Position numbers and translations under genes: made by a program
Notes under the pieces: model-generated
Seen by the model: the letters and a program-made list of their open reading frames with translations, nothing else
What the model was told of the DNA's origin: nothing
Database searches by the model: none
Shown here: positions 23,698 through 31,739 of the stretch, in pieces
How positions within the stretch are numbered: the first letter of the stretch is position 1
How the letters are laid out: each line of letters opens with the position of its first letter
Origin: an uncultured Clostridia bacterium
GTDB lineage: Bacteria > Bacillota > Clostridia > Christensenellales > Borkfalkiaceae
DNA length: 33,702 bases
Direction: 5' to 3'
Assembly: GCA_947630365.1 (NCBI GenBank)
Contig: CANRHI010000013.1
Coordinates: 1-33,702 of the forward strand

Positions 23698-24439
23698 ACT
23701 TGTCGACGCATACGCGCCCTTTTCCATTTCGCGGGCGTTCATGGCGATGGGGCATCGCGACAACAGCGGGCTCCTCGTCGACTGCGGGGAGGAGATACAT
23801 GGAATTCTCTTCTCGCTCGACCTCTCTTCCGCCGCGGTGGATGAGGCGAAAAAGCACAATTGCAACTGCATCGTCACGCACCACCCCGCCATCTTCTTCC
23901 CCATCTCCAACTTGGGGGAAGGGGACAGCGTGCTCGCATGCGCAAGGGCGGGCATTTCCGTCCTTTCCGCGCACTTGAATTTGGACGCCGCGAAGGAGGG
24001 CATCGACGAAGAGCTCATGCACGCCCTCGGCGGCAAGGAGGCGCTCGCCACCATGGAGGAGGTGGAGGGCGGCGGCTACGGAAGGGTGTACGACGTGGAG
24101 CCGCGCTCGCTCTCCTCGTTCGTATGGGCGGCGAAGCGCAGGCTCGGGGCGGAGCGCGTTCTCACCTACGGCGACGGGAAGGTGGAGCGCGTCGCGAGCT
24201 TTTGCGGCGCGGGCTTCGACGGGAACGCCGTCGCCTTTGCCAAAAAGCACGGCGCGGATATGCTCGTCTCCTCGGACGGGGCGCACCACCGCATTTTGGA
24301 GGCGATCGAGCAGGGGCTCAATGTCGTGCTCTTCACCCACTACAGCGCGGAAAATTACGGTTTTACCCGCTTTGCGGAAAAAATCGGAACACAGGCAGGC
24401 GTGCCGTTCACCGTCTTTACGGACGAACGCTTTCTATAA
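23675..24439 (+). CDS. Nif3-like dinuclear metal centre protein (YqfO family, short form)
   Basis: A 254-residue Nif3/NIF3L1-type protein. Metal-binding residues are in VTHHPAIFFP near residue 66 and in the C-terminal DGAHHRILEAIEQG and THYSAENYGF. The central PII-like insertion of the longer Bacillus YqfO is missing, making this the short form. The biochemical role is unsettled; GTP cyclohydrolase and metal-trafficking activities have both been suggested for relatives. It overlaps trmK by 23 nt and is followed after 26 nt by the zinc-ribbon gene, its usual partner. Confidence 0.92.
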   Translation: MLPKQLYELVDAYAPFSISRAFMAMGHRDNSGLLVDCGEEIHGILFSLDLSSAAVDEAKKHNCNCIVTHHPAIFFPISNLGEGDSVLACARAGISVLSAHLNLDAAKEGIDEELMHALGGKEALATMEEVEGGGYGRVYDVEPRSLSSFVWAAKRRLGAERVLTYGDGKVERVASFCGAGFDGNAVAFAKKHGADMLVSSDGAHHRILEAIEQGLNVVLFTHYSAENYGFTRFAEKIGTQAGVPFTVFTDERFL

Positions 24440-24465
24440 AATAATCCCGAAAAGGAGAAAGAAAT

Positions 24466-25164
24466 ATGACGGTTTTGAACCAATTGCTGGAATATCAGAA
24501 GGCAGACGGAGAGCTGCGGAAAATCGAGCAGGAGATCATGCAGAGCGACGCGCGCAAGAAAGTCGTGCAGGCGAAGGCGTTCATCAAGAACGCGGAGAGC
24601 AGGATCGCCGCACAGGATAAGCGCGCGGTGGAGCTCAAGAAGCTGCGCGACGAGCTCGCCCTTCGCGTCGAAGAGACGACCAAGGCCGTCGCCGAATATG
24701 CGGATGTAGACGAGCTCGTGGAGGAAGGGGCAGACGTGAGCTTCTACAAGCGCAACGCCCAACAGCTTTTGGAGCGCGTCCGCGCCGCCAAGAGCGAGCT
24801 TGCCCGCCTTCTTGCCGAGGTGGAGAGCCTCACCGCCGAGTACAAGAAGATGATGGAGCAGGGCAAGCAGGCGAACAAGCAATACAAAGAAAACATGGAG
24901 AAATTCAAGGAGGTGCAGGCCGCGCACGCCGCCGAGCTCGAGGCGGCAAACGCCAAGCTCGCCAAGATCGCCGAGGGCATCCCTCCCGAATTCCTCGAAA
25001 AATACAACCAGAAGCGGAAGGAGAAGATCTTCCCCGTCATCGTGCCCCTGAACGGCAACATGTGCGTGTGCGGCATGGACTTGCCCATCGCCCAGCAGAA
25101 CAGGCTGGCGGGCGGGAACGTCATCGAGTGCGAGCACTGCCACAGATTCATCTATCGCAAATAA
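24466..25164 (+). CDS. Coiled-coil protein with C-terminal C4-type zinc ribbon
   Basis: A 232-residue protein of the C4-type zinc-ribbon family (CT398/RING_7 type) that commonly follows nif3. Residues about 5-175 are a long alpha-helical hairpin rich in Lys, Glu and Ala. The end carries the ribbon MCVCGMDLPIAQQNRL and IECEHCHRFIY. The first knuckle reads C-V-C, not the usual CxxC, so zinc binding may differ. AAAAGGAG precedes the ATG. The family's function is not established; nucleic-acid or flagellar-type export partners have been proposed for relatives. Confidence 0.88.
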   Translation: MTVLNQLLEYQKADGELRKIEQEIMQSDARKKVVQAKAFIKNAESRIAAQDKRAVELKKLRDELALRVEETTKAVAEYADVDELVEEGADVSFYKRNAQQLLERVRAAKSELARLLAEVESLTAEYKKMMEQGKQANKQYKENMEKFKEVQAAHAAELEAANAKLAKIAEGIPPEFLEKYNQKRKEKIFPVIVPLNGNMCVCGMDLPIAQQNRLAGGNVIECEHCHRFIYRK

Positions 25165-25199
25165 AACCTCCGCGCCGCCCTTCCGCATAGAATGGAGGG

Positions 25200-26204
25200 A
25201 TGCAACAGCTGATTTCCCGCATTTCCCTTTCCGCCATCCGAAGAAACGCCGCCGCGGTGAAACGCTTCGCGGGGCTTCCGCTCATCGCCGTCCTCAAGGA
25301 CGACGCCTACGGGCACGGGGCGGAAAAGACCGCCCTCGCCCTCCACGGCATTGCCGACGGATTTGCCGTCGCCACGGCGGAGGAAGGCGCGGCGCTTGCG
25401 CTCACGGGTGCAAAGAACGTGCTCGTGCTCACGCCGCCTCTTTCGGGGGAGGACGCCCTACGCATCGTGGGGAACGGGCTCATCGGGAGCTTCAGCTCGC
25501 TTCCCGCCCTCCGCCTCCTCGTTTGGGCGGGGGAGAAGCTCGGCGAAGTCCCCAAAATGCACCTCGCCGTAAATACGGGCATGAACCGCTACGGCGTGCG
25601 CCCCGAACGGGCGAAATCGTGCGCCCGCGAGGCGCTCTGTGCTGGGGCGGAGCTCAAGGGCGTGTATTCCCACCTCTACCTTCCCGAAAACAGGGAGGCG
25701 GCGCTTGGGCAAAAAGCTCTCTTTCTTGCCGCAGCGAGCGGCGTTAAGGAGTACTTCCCCGAAGCCGTCTCGCACCTTTCGGCGACGGGGGGACTTGCGG
25801 AATGCGGCGGGACGGACGCGGTGCGCGTGGGGCTGGCGCTCTACGGGTATCTTCCCGCCCACCTGAAGGGGAAGCTCGCCGTTTCCCCCGCCATGAAGGT
25901 GTATGCCGCCGTCGCGCAGAGCGGCGCGTTCACGGGCGGCGGCGTCGGCTATGCGGCGGCGGAAAGGGAGTACGGCGCGCTGCACACCCTGCGCATGGGG
26001 TACGGAGACGGGCTCTTCCGCGCGGGAGGGGAGGGCGCCGTGGGAAGGCTTTGCATGGACGCCTGCATCCGCGAGGGGCGCGCCCCCTTCGGAAAGCTGC
26101 GGCGCGTTCTTGCAGACCCCGAAGGCTATGCCGCCGCCCACGGGACCATCGTGTACGAAGTGCTCGTCCGCATGGGGAAGAGCGCCGTAAAAGTGTATGT
26201 ATAG
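25200..26204 (+). CDS. alr: Alanine racemase, shortened
   Basis: This PLP enzyme interconverts L- and D-alanine for peptidoglycan. Lys33 in AVLKDDAYGHG binds PLP (usual form KANAYGHG). The catalytic Tyr is in GGVGYAAAE, the PLP-contacting Arg in AVRVGLALYG, and GYGDGLFR and GRLCMD follow. At 334 residues it is shorter than the usual 370-390; the C-terminal beta domain seems trimmed between GRLCMD and the final YEVLVRMGKSAVKVYV. GGAGGG abuts the ATG directly, an odd spacing, and CCTCC 22 nt upstream could pair with it. Racemase function is likely but not certain. Confidence 0.88.
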   Translation: MQQLISRISLSAIRRNAAAVKRFAGLPLIAVLKDDAYGHGAEKTALALHGIADGFAVATAEEGAALALTGAKNVLVLTPPLSGEDALRIVGNGLIGSFSSLPALRLLVWAGEKLGEVPKMHLAVNTGMNRYGVRPERAKSCAREALCAGAELKGVYSHLYLPENREAALGQKALFLAAASGVKEYFPEAVSHLSATGGLAECGGTDAVRVGLALYGYLPAHLKGKLAVSPAMKVYAAVAQSGAFTGGGVGYAAAEREYGALHTLRMGYGDGLFRAGGEGAVGRLCMDACIREGRAPFGKLRRVLADPEGYAAAHGTIVYEVLVRMGKSAVKVYV

Positions 26205-26258
26205 CGGGGGATCCCCGCAAATCGCCCGCAAAAAATCGCGGACAAGCGGTATAAAAGT

Positions 26259-26927
26259 ATGCTGAACGAAACACCCAAAAAACAAAAAAAGCCCGAGGAC
26301 TATTCCAACCCCACCAAGTGGAAGCTCTTTTGGCGCATTCAAAAGGAGTGCTGGCGGCGCATGGTCACGCCCTACCTCATGTATCTCTTCATGAGCTTGC
26401 TCCTCCTGTCGCTTCAAGCCATCGTCTCGGACGAGAACACGATCATAGAGATCGTCCTCGGCATTTTGTGCATTCTCGGCGGGGCGTTCTTCAACGGACA
26501 CCTATGCTACAGCTACGGCATTCTTCACTACGATGCCTACCTCACCGGGCTCATCCATAAGAGAAACGCGCGGCTCGGCATTGCATCGGGCGGAGACCAC
26601 CATGTGGAGCGCGAATACCGCTGGTGGAAGGGCTTTCTCATCGGGCTGTGCATCGGCATGCCCGTCGTCGTGTTTGCGGTGCTCGCGCACTTCTTCTACG
26701 GCGCGGCGAGCCTGTTTTTCGCCATGTTCGCGGGCTGGGCGATCATTCCCATCACTTGGTTCGGTTTGAAGGAAGGCGGCGGGCTCAACGTCGATCCCCT
26801 TTGGTCCATGCTCTTCGTGCTCCTTCCCGTCGTCGTGAGCGGCGTATTCTACATCGTCGGCGCGATGGTGGAAAAGTACAGGAAGGAAAACGGCATCGAA
26901 ACGCCGTCGCGGGAGAAGAAGCGTTGA
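26259..26927 (+). CDS. Uncharacterised membrane protein
   Basis: I do not recognise this 222-residue protein. It has a charged N-terminus (MLNETPKKQKKPEDY), hydrophobic segments at about 38-56, 62-88, 124-168 (probably two spans) and 178-203, and a basic cytoplasmic tail, so about five membrane helices. A loop near residues 108-122 carries HHVEREYRWW. No catalytic motif is visible. There is no Shine-Dalgarno site before the ATG. Its last four bases overlap rsmD (TTGA), which places it in the rsmD-coaD-aro transcript. Confidence 0.8.
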   Translation: MLNETPKKQKKPEDYSNPTKWKLFWRIQKECWRRMVTPYLMYLFMSLLLLSLQAIVSDENTIIEIVLGILCILGGAFFNGHLCYSYGILHYDAYLTGLIHKRNARLGIASGGDHHVEREYRWWKGFLIGLCIGMPVVVFAVLAHFFYGAASLFFAMFAGWAIIPITWFGLKEGGGLNVDPLWSMLFVLLPVVVSGVFYIVGAMVEKYRKENGIETPSREKKR

Positions 26928-27457
26928 GGATCATCGCAGGAAAACACCGCGGCAAAAAGTTGGCGGAATTCGGCGGGCTCTCCGTCCGCCCCACGCCCGA
27001 CAGGGTGAAGGAGTCCCTCTTCCAGATCCTCTCGGAGAGGCTCGAGGGGGCGCGCGTGCTCGACCTGTTCGCGGGGAGCGGGGCGCTCGGCATCGAGGCG
27101 CTCTCCCGCGGGGCGAGGGAGGCGGTGTTCAACGACAATTCCCCCGAGAGCCGCGCCATTTTGCAAAAAAATCTTCGGGCGACGGGGGAGAAGGGGCGCG
27201 TGTACGCCCTCGATTTCCGCGCCGCCTTAAAGAGCGTCGAGGAGAAATTCGATCTCATCTTCGCCGACCCTCCCTATAAGGAGGAGTACTTTGCGGAGAT
27301 CCTCTCCCTCATCGGCGAAAGGGGGCTGCTCGCGGCGGGCGGGCTCGTCGTCTACGAGACCGAACGCGAGGAGACCGTCCCCGAAGGCTGGGTGCAAAGA
27401 GACCTCCGCCGCTACGGGCGCACGCGCGTCGTCTTTCTTCAAAGGAGCGAGAAATGA
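26924..27457 (+). CDS. rsmD: 16S rRNA (guanine966-N2)-methyltransferase
   Basis: RsmD methylates N2 of G966 in 16S rRNA. The 177 residues begin with the typical RIIAGKHRGKKL, then RPTPDRVKESLF, the SAM motif VLDLFAGSGALGIEALSRGA, and the catalytic DPPY at Asp115. The start is TTG 26924 in a TTGA overlap with the membrane-protein stop, with GGGAGAAG upstream; the longer frame to 26624 shadows the membrane protein. The rsmD-coaD pair is a conserved bacterial couple. Confidence 0.95.
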   Translation: MRIIAGKHRGKKLAEFGGLSVRPTPDRVKESLFQILSERLEGARVLDLFAGSGALGIEALSRGAREAVFNDNSPESRAILQKNLRATGEKGRVYALDFRAALKSVEEKFDLIFADPPYKEEYFAEILSLIGERGLLAAGGLVVYETEREETVPEGWVQRDLRRYGRTRVVFLQRSEK

Positions 27458-27927
27458 AAAAATGTGTATTTGCGGGCACCTTCGACCCCATGACGGTGGG
27501 CCATGAGGACACCGTGAAAAAGGCGCTCGGAATCTTCGACGAAGTCGTCGTCGCCGTCGCGGAGAACAAGCAAAAACGCTGTATGTTTTCGGCGGCGGAG
27601 CGGGAGCAGATGGTGCGCGCCGTGTTCGAAGGGGAGCCGCGCGTGCGGGTCGTCCTTTGGGAGGGCACCATCGCAGACCTTCTTTCCAAAGAAAACACGC
27701 CCTTCTATGTGCGGGGGATCCGCAACACCGTCGACCTCGAGTACGAGAATGCCGACCTCGAGGCGAGCCGCGATATTTCCCCCGGGATCGTCGCCGTCTA
27801 CTTCCCCTCCGAGCGGGAGCACCGCTATATCAGCTCCACGCTCGTGAAAAACTGCATCGCCTTTCAAAAGCCCTATGCGGACTATGTGCCCGCGGCGGTC
27901 CTTGCCCATCTCAAAAACAGAGGATAA
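27454..27927 (+). CDS. coaD: Phosphopantetheine adenylyltransferase
   Basis: CoaD transfers AMP to 4'-phosphopantetheine, the penultimate step of coenzyme A synthesis. The 157 residues show AGTFDPMTVGH with the TxGH nucleotidyl motif, VRGIRNTVDLEYE, and the late YISSTLVK. The length is normal. It overlaps rsmD by ATGA and ends 3 nt before the first DAHP synthase gene, so aromatic-pathway entry genes are transcribed behind a CoA gene. Confidence 0.96.
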   Translation: MKKCVFAGTFDPMTVGHEDTVKKALGIFDEVVVAVAENKQKRCMFSAAEREQMVRAVFEGEPRVRVVLWEGTIADLLSKENTPFYVRGIRNTVDLEYENADLEASRDISPGIVAVYFPSEREHRYISSTLVKNCIAFQKPYADYVPAAVLAHLKNRG

Positions 27928-27930
27928 ATT

Positions 27931-28959
27931 ATGTTCGAAAAACAGATCGAGATCCCCTCGGCGGAGGAGATCATTGCCGAAAACCCCGTTCCCAAACACC
28001 TTAAGCGCATCAAGGCGGAGCGGGACAAGCTGACGACCGAAGTCATCACGGGGAGCACGGATAAGCTCCTCGTCATCGTGGGGCCGTGCTCCGCGCACGA
28101 GAGCGCGCCCGTGCTCGAATATGTGCGGCGGCTCGGCGAGCTCAACGAGAAGGTGAAGGAAAAGCTCGTGCTCATCCCCCGCATCTACACGGCGAAGCCG
28201 CGCACCAAGGGGGTGGGGTATAAGGGCATGTTCACCCAGCCCGATCCCGAGCACAAGGAGGATACCCTCCTCGGCATCCGCACCATCCGCGAGCTCCTTT
28301 TGACGAGCATGGCGGAATCGGGGCTCGCGGCGGCGGACGAAATGCTCTACCCCGAGAATTACGCCTACGTCGAGGACCTTCTCTCCTACATCGCCATCGG
28401 GGCGCGCTCCTCGGAAAACCAGCTGCACCGCCTCGTTGCGAGCGGCATCGAGCTGCCCGTCGGCTTCAAAAATCCCATGAGCGGGTCGCTGCCCGTGCTC
28501 ATCAATTCCATCTACGCGGCGCAGAGCGCGCAGGTGTTCAAGTACCACAATTGGCAGGTGAAAACGGGGGGCAATCCGCTCGCCCACGCCGTGCTCCGCG
28601 GGAGGGTGGATAACTACGGGAACGACTTCCCCAACTACCACTACGAAACGGTGATGCAGCTGCTCGAGAGCTACAACAATACCGAAGGGGGGCTCCAAAA
28701 CCCCGCCGTCATCATCGACGCCAACCATTCCAATTCGGGGAAGCAATTCAAAGAGCAGATACGCATCGTGAAGGAGACGCTGCAAAACCGGAAGTACAGC
28801 GGGGATTTCAGGCGCATCGTGAAGGGGTTCATGATCGAAAGTTTCCTCGTGGAGGGGTGCCAGAAGCACGACGTCGTGTTCGGGCAATCCATCACCGACC
28901 CCTGCCTCGGTTGGGAAGATACCGAGCGGCTCATCTTGGACATTGCAGAAGAGGCATAA
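27931..28959 (+). CDS. aroF: DAHP synthase (class I), first of a tandem pair
   Basis: This enzyme condenses PEP and erythrose-4-phosphate, the first shikimate step. The 342 residues match the E. coli AroF/G/H family: GPCSAHESAPVLEY, PRIYTAKPRTKG, IGARSSENQLHRLVASG, PVGFKNPMSG, a metal His in the NHSNSGKQ region, and ITDPCLGWEDTERL. It is 272/342 identical, by hand count, to the next gene. Differences cluster at residues 121-130 and in the N-terminal 50, parts that shape the regulatory site in E. coli enzymes. Different feedback inhibitors for the two copies are therefore likely (inference). The ribosome site is AGAGGA. Confidence 0.95.
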   Translation: MFEKQIEIPSAEEIIAENPVPKHLKRIKAERDKLTTEVITGSTDKLLVIVGPCSAHESAPVLEYVRRLGELNEKVKEKLVLIPRIYTAKPRTKGVGYKGMFTQPDPEHKEDTLLGIRTIRELLLTSMAESGLAAADEMLYPENYAYVEDLLSYIAIGARSSENQLHRLVASGIELPVGFKNPMSGSLPVLINSIYAAQSAQVFKYHNWQVKTGGNPLAHAVLRGRVDNYGNDFPNYHYETVMQLLESYNNTEGGLQNPAVIIDANHSNSGKQFKEQIRIVKETLQNRKYSGDFRRIVKGFMIESFLVEGCQKHDVVFGQSITDPCLGWEDTERLILDIAEEA

Positions 28960-28969
28960 GGAGAAGTCT

Positions 28970-29998
28970 ATGTTTGTAAAACGCCAACACATTCCCTCCC
29001 CCGAGGAGATCAAGGCGGAACAGCCCATCCCCAAGGAGCTCGCCCGCATCAAGGCGGAGCGGGATAGGCTCGCCGCGGAGGTCATCACGGGGAAAACGGA
29101 GAAATTCCTCGTCATCATCGGGCCGTGCTCGGCGCACGAGAGCGCGCCCGTGCTCGAATACGTCTCGCGCCTCGGGAAATTGCAGGAGAGGGTGAAGGAA
29201 AAGCTCGTGCTCATCCCGCGCATCTACACCAACAAGCCGCGCACCAAGGGGGTGGGGTACAAGGGCATGTTCTCCCAGCCCGACCCCGAGAATAAGGAGG
29301 ATATCCTCCGCGGCATCCGCACCATCCGCAATTTGCACCTTCGCGCCATCGAGAGCTCGGGGCTGTCCGCCGCGGACGAAATGCTCTACCCCGAGAATTT
29401 TTCCTACCTCGAGGACCTTCTCACCTACCACGCGGTGGGGGCGCGCTCCTCGGAAAACCAGCTGCACCGCCTCGTCGCCAGCGGGGTAGACGCGCCCGTC
29501 GGCATCAAAAATCCCATGAGCGGGTCCATTCCCGTGCTCATGAATTCCATCTTCGCCGCGCAGAGCCCGCAGGTTTTCAAGTACCACGATTGGCAGGTGG
29601 AGACGGGGGGCAATCCGCTCGCCCACGCCGTGCTCCGCGGCAGAGTGGACAACTACGGGAACGACATTCCCAATTACCACTACGAGACGGTGATGCAGGT
29701 TTTGGAGAGCTACGAAAAGAGCGGCGGGAGCCTGAAAAACCCCGCCGTCGTCATCGACACCAACCACTCCAATTCGGGCAAGCAATATAAACAGCAAATC
29801 CGCATCGTCAAAGAAGTATTGCAAAACCGCATCCACGACGGGGATTTTGCCCGCATCGTCAAGGGGTTCATGATCGAAAGTTTTCTCGTGGAAGGGTGCC
29901 AGAAGCACGACGTCGTGTTCGGGCAGTCCATCACCGATCCCTGCCTCGGCTGGGAGGATACCGAGCGGCTCGTGCTCGACATTGCGGAGCGCGTATGA
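28970..29998 (+). CDS. aroF: DAHP synthase (class I), second of a tandem pair
   Basis: This is a paralogue of the preceding gene with the same length (342 residues) and all catalytic segments kept (GPCSAHESAP, KPRTKGVGYKGM, GARSSENQLHR, NHSNSGKQ, ITDPCLGWED). About 80% identity and head-to-tail order point to tandem gene duplication. The 3' ends are the most alike, with no residue changes over the 33 residues from MIESFLVEGC to TERL, which may reflect gene conversion or constraint. The ATG at 28970 has AAGGAGAAG upstream; an earlier in-frame ATG at 28943 lies inside the first gene. The stop overlaps pheA by ATGA. Confidence 0.95.
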   Translation: MFVKRQHIPSPEEIKAEQPIPKELARIKAERDRLAAEVITGKTEKFLVIIGPCSAHESAPVLEYVSRLGKLQERVKEKLVLIPRIYTNKPRTKGVGYKGMFSQPDPENKEDILRGIRTIRNLHLRAIESSGLSAADEMLYPENFSYLEDLLTYHAVGARSSENQLHRLVASGVDAPVGIKNPMSGSIPVLMNSIFAAQSPQVFKYHDWQVETGGNPLAHAVLRGRVDNYGNDIPNYHYETVMQVLESYEKSGGSLKNPAVVIDTNHSNSGKQYKQQIRIVKEVLQNRIHDGDFARIVKGFMIESFLVEGCQKHDVVFGQSITDPCLGWEDTERLVLDIAERV

Positions 29999-30789
29999 AC
30001 GGGCGGGTGAGCTGTTTGGGGCCCAAGGGGAGCTTCTCCGAGCGCGCCGCATGGGAAATGCGCGCGGAGGAGGTGCTGCTCTTCCCGAGCTTTGCGGGGG
30101 CGGTCTCCGCACTCATAAAGGGGGAGGCCGATTTCGCCGTGCTCCCCGTGGAGAACGCCCTCGGCGGGGGCGTCATCGCCGTTTTGGACCTGCTCTCCCA
30201 AAACGACATCTTCGGCACGGAGGAGAAGATCCTCTACATCGACCACCGCCTCGCCACCCTCGGGGGGGTGAAGTTTGAGGACATCGACGCCGTTTATTCG
30301 CACGAGCAGGCGCTCTTGCAGTGCTCGGAATTTTTGAAGGAACGCCTTCCGCACGCGGCGCTCATCGGCACGAGCTCGACGGCGGAGAGCCTCGAAAAGC
30401 TCTCTTTCCACACGGCGGGCATCGTCGGGGCGCATGTGCGTCGGGAGGGCGTCGTGCTCTCCGAGCAAAATATCGCCGACGAAAAGGGCAACTTCACCCG
30501 CTTTTTGCGCGTCCGCCGCGGCGGGTTCGAGGGCGGGCACAGCGGGCGGGTGTTCCTCTGCGCCGAGTGCCGCCACGAGCCCGGCTCGCTGTTGGGGCTT
30601 TTGCAGTGCTTCGACAAGGAGAAGCTCAACCTCACGCGCATCGAGTCCCGCCCCGTAAAAAAGGAGCCCGGGCACTACCGCTTCTTCATCGAATTTACGG
30701 GGGACATGGCGGCGCCGCCCGTGAAGAGGGCGCTTTCTTCGGCGGAGGAATATTGCTCGTTCTTCAAGCTCCTCGGCGCCTATGAGTAA
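29995..30789 (+). CDS. pheA: Prephenate dehydratase
   Basis: This enzyme converts prephenate to phenylpyruvate on the way to phenylalanine. The 264 residues hold the periplasmic-binding-like catalytic domain (1-175: GPKGSFSERAA, AVLPVENALGGGV, and NFTRFL with the catalytic Thr) and a C-terminal ACT domain with the Phe-binding LTRIESRP, so Phe feedback inhibition is expected. No chorismate mutase domain is fused at the N-terminus. ATG 29995 lies in the ATGA overlap with the DAHP synthase, with GGAG upstream. The 3' end overlaps the convergent membrane gene by 10 nt. Confidence 0.95.
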   Translation: MNGRVSCLGPKGSFSERAAWEMRAEEVLLFPSFAGAVSALIKGEADFAVLPVENALGGGVIAVLDLLSQNDIFGTEEKILYIDHRLATLGGVKFEDIDAVYSHEQALLQCSEFLKERLPHAALIGTSSTAESLEKLSFHTAGIVGAHVRREGVVLSEQNIADEKGNFTRFLRVRRGGFEGGHSGRVFLCAECRHEPGSLLGLLQCFDKEKLNLTRIESRPVKKEPGHYRFFIEFTGDMAAPPVKRALSSAEEYCSFFKLLGAYE

Positions 30790-31706
30790 ATGAAAAGGGC
30801 GAGCGCGTAGCACATTCCCCCCGCGAGAATGCCTTGCAGAAATTTCACCGCGAGGAAGGGGAGAGGCTTCACGCCCGCCTTATACAAAAAGCCGATCTCT
30901 TGGCAGAGCACGCACGCGCCCCCGAAGGTCACGAGAAAGCAGGAGAGGGCAAGGGAGAGCGAGGAGGGGCACTTCGCAAGGGCGGCGCAGCCCGTCGTCA
31001 TTTCGACGAGCCCACGCAAAACCGAAGAGCCTACCTCGGACATGGTAGGGGGAAAAGCGTCCGCGAGCATTTGCCCAAACGCCGTGAAGAGGGCGATGGA
31101 GCCCCCCACATAGAGGATGGAAACGACGGCGGAGGAGAGCATGTCGAAGAGGTCTTTCCTCGGCGGAAGGCGAAAGAGCGCGCTCTTTTTGGGCGGCGGC
31201 GCAAAGCGGGAAAGCAAAAAGCTCACCGTCCACACGCCGAAAAGGTGACAAAAGAGCAATAGCCATCCGAGGGCGGGGGAGCCCCACATGCCGCTTCCCA
31301 CCGTGCCCACGAGGAACATGGGGCCCGAGGTCGTCGCAAGGCAGGCGAGGCGGAATTTCTCCTCCCCGAGGAGCCCGTCTTTGTGCAGATCGAAGATGCA
31401 CCTTGCCCCCACGGGGTAGCCCGAGACCATGGCAAGAAGGGCGGTGCAGGCGCCGTCCCCCGAGACGCGGAAAAAAGTTCCCGCGGGGCGGGAAACGAGA
31501 TCTGCCATGCGGGCGAAGAGGGGCGAGGCGGCAAAGAGGGCGGAGAGAAAGAGGAAGGGAAAGGTGGCGGGCAGCACGCTCACCGCCCACACCGAGACGC
31601 CGCGGAGGACGCTTTCCCCATAGCGGGCGGGCCGAATGAGAAAGAGCGCCATGGCAACGAGCGCAAGACACGCGGGAAGGACCTTGAGGAGCTTGACCTT
31701 TTTCAT
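30780..31706 (-). CDS. YlbJ-like / nucleoside-recognition-domain integral membrane protein
   Basis: A 308-residue polytopic membrane protein with about eight hydrophobic spans. The core SGYPVGARCIFDLHKDGLLG and TTSGPMFLVGTVGSGMWG resembles YlbJ, a sporulation membrane protein, and other proteins with the nucleoside-transporter gate domain. Both the family boundary and the sporulation role are uncertain here. The start at 31706 has AAGGAG just one base before the ATG, which is too close to be ideal; no better start is seen and the longer frame to 31793 runs into the divergent gene. It converges on pheA with a 10-nt overlap and is divergent from the patatin-like gene, 33 nt away. Confidence 0.8.
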   Translation of the reverse strand: MKKVKLLKVLPACLALVAMALFLIRPARYGESVLRGVSVWAVSVLPATFPFLFLSALFAASPLFARMADLVSRPAGTFFRVSGDGACTALLAMVSGYPVGARCIFDLHKDGLLGEEKFRLACLATTSGPMFLVGTVGSGMWGSPALGWLLLFCHLFGVWTVSFLLSRFAPPPKKSALFRLPPRKDLFDMLSSAVVSILYVGGSIALFTAFGQMLADAFPPTMSEVGSSVLRGLVEMTTGCAALAKCPSSLSLALSCFLVTFGGACVLCQEIGFLYKAGVKPLPFLAVKFLQGILAGGMCYALALFIYS

Positions 31707-31722
31707 GCTCCTTACATATACG
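31693..31722 (+). promoter_or_regulatory. Likely promoter of the second patatin-like gene
   Basis: TTGACC (31693-31698) and TATACG (31717-31722) are separated by 18 nt, and the start near 31729 falls just before a GAGAGGAAA ribosome site. It lies over the first codons of the divergent membrane-protein gene, so the two genes may compete for this DNA. Confidence 0.5.
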
Positions 31723-31739
31723 GGACAAGAGAGGAAAAT

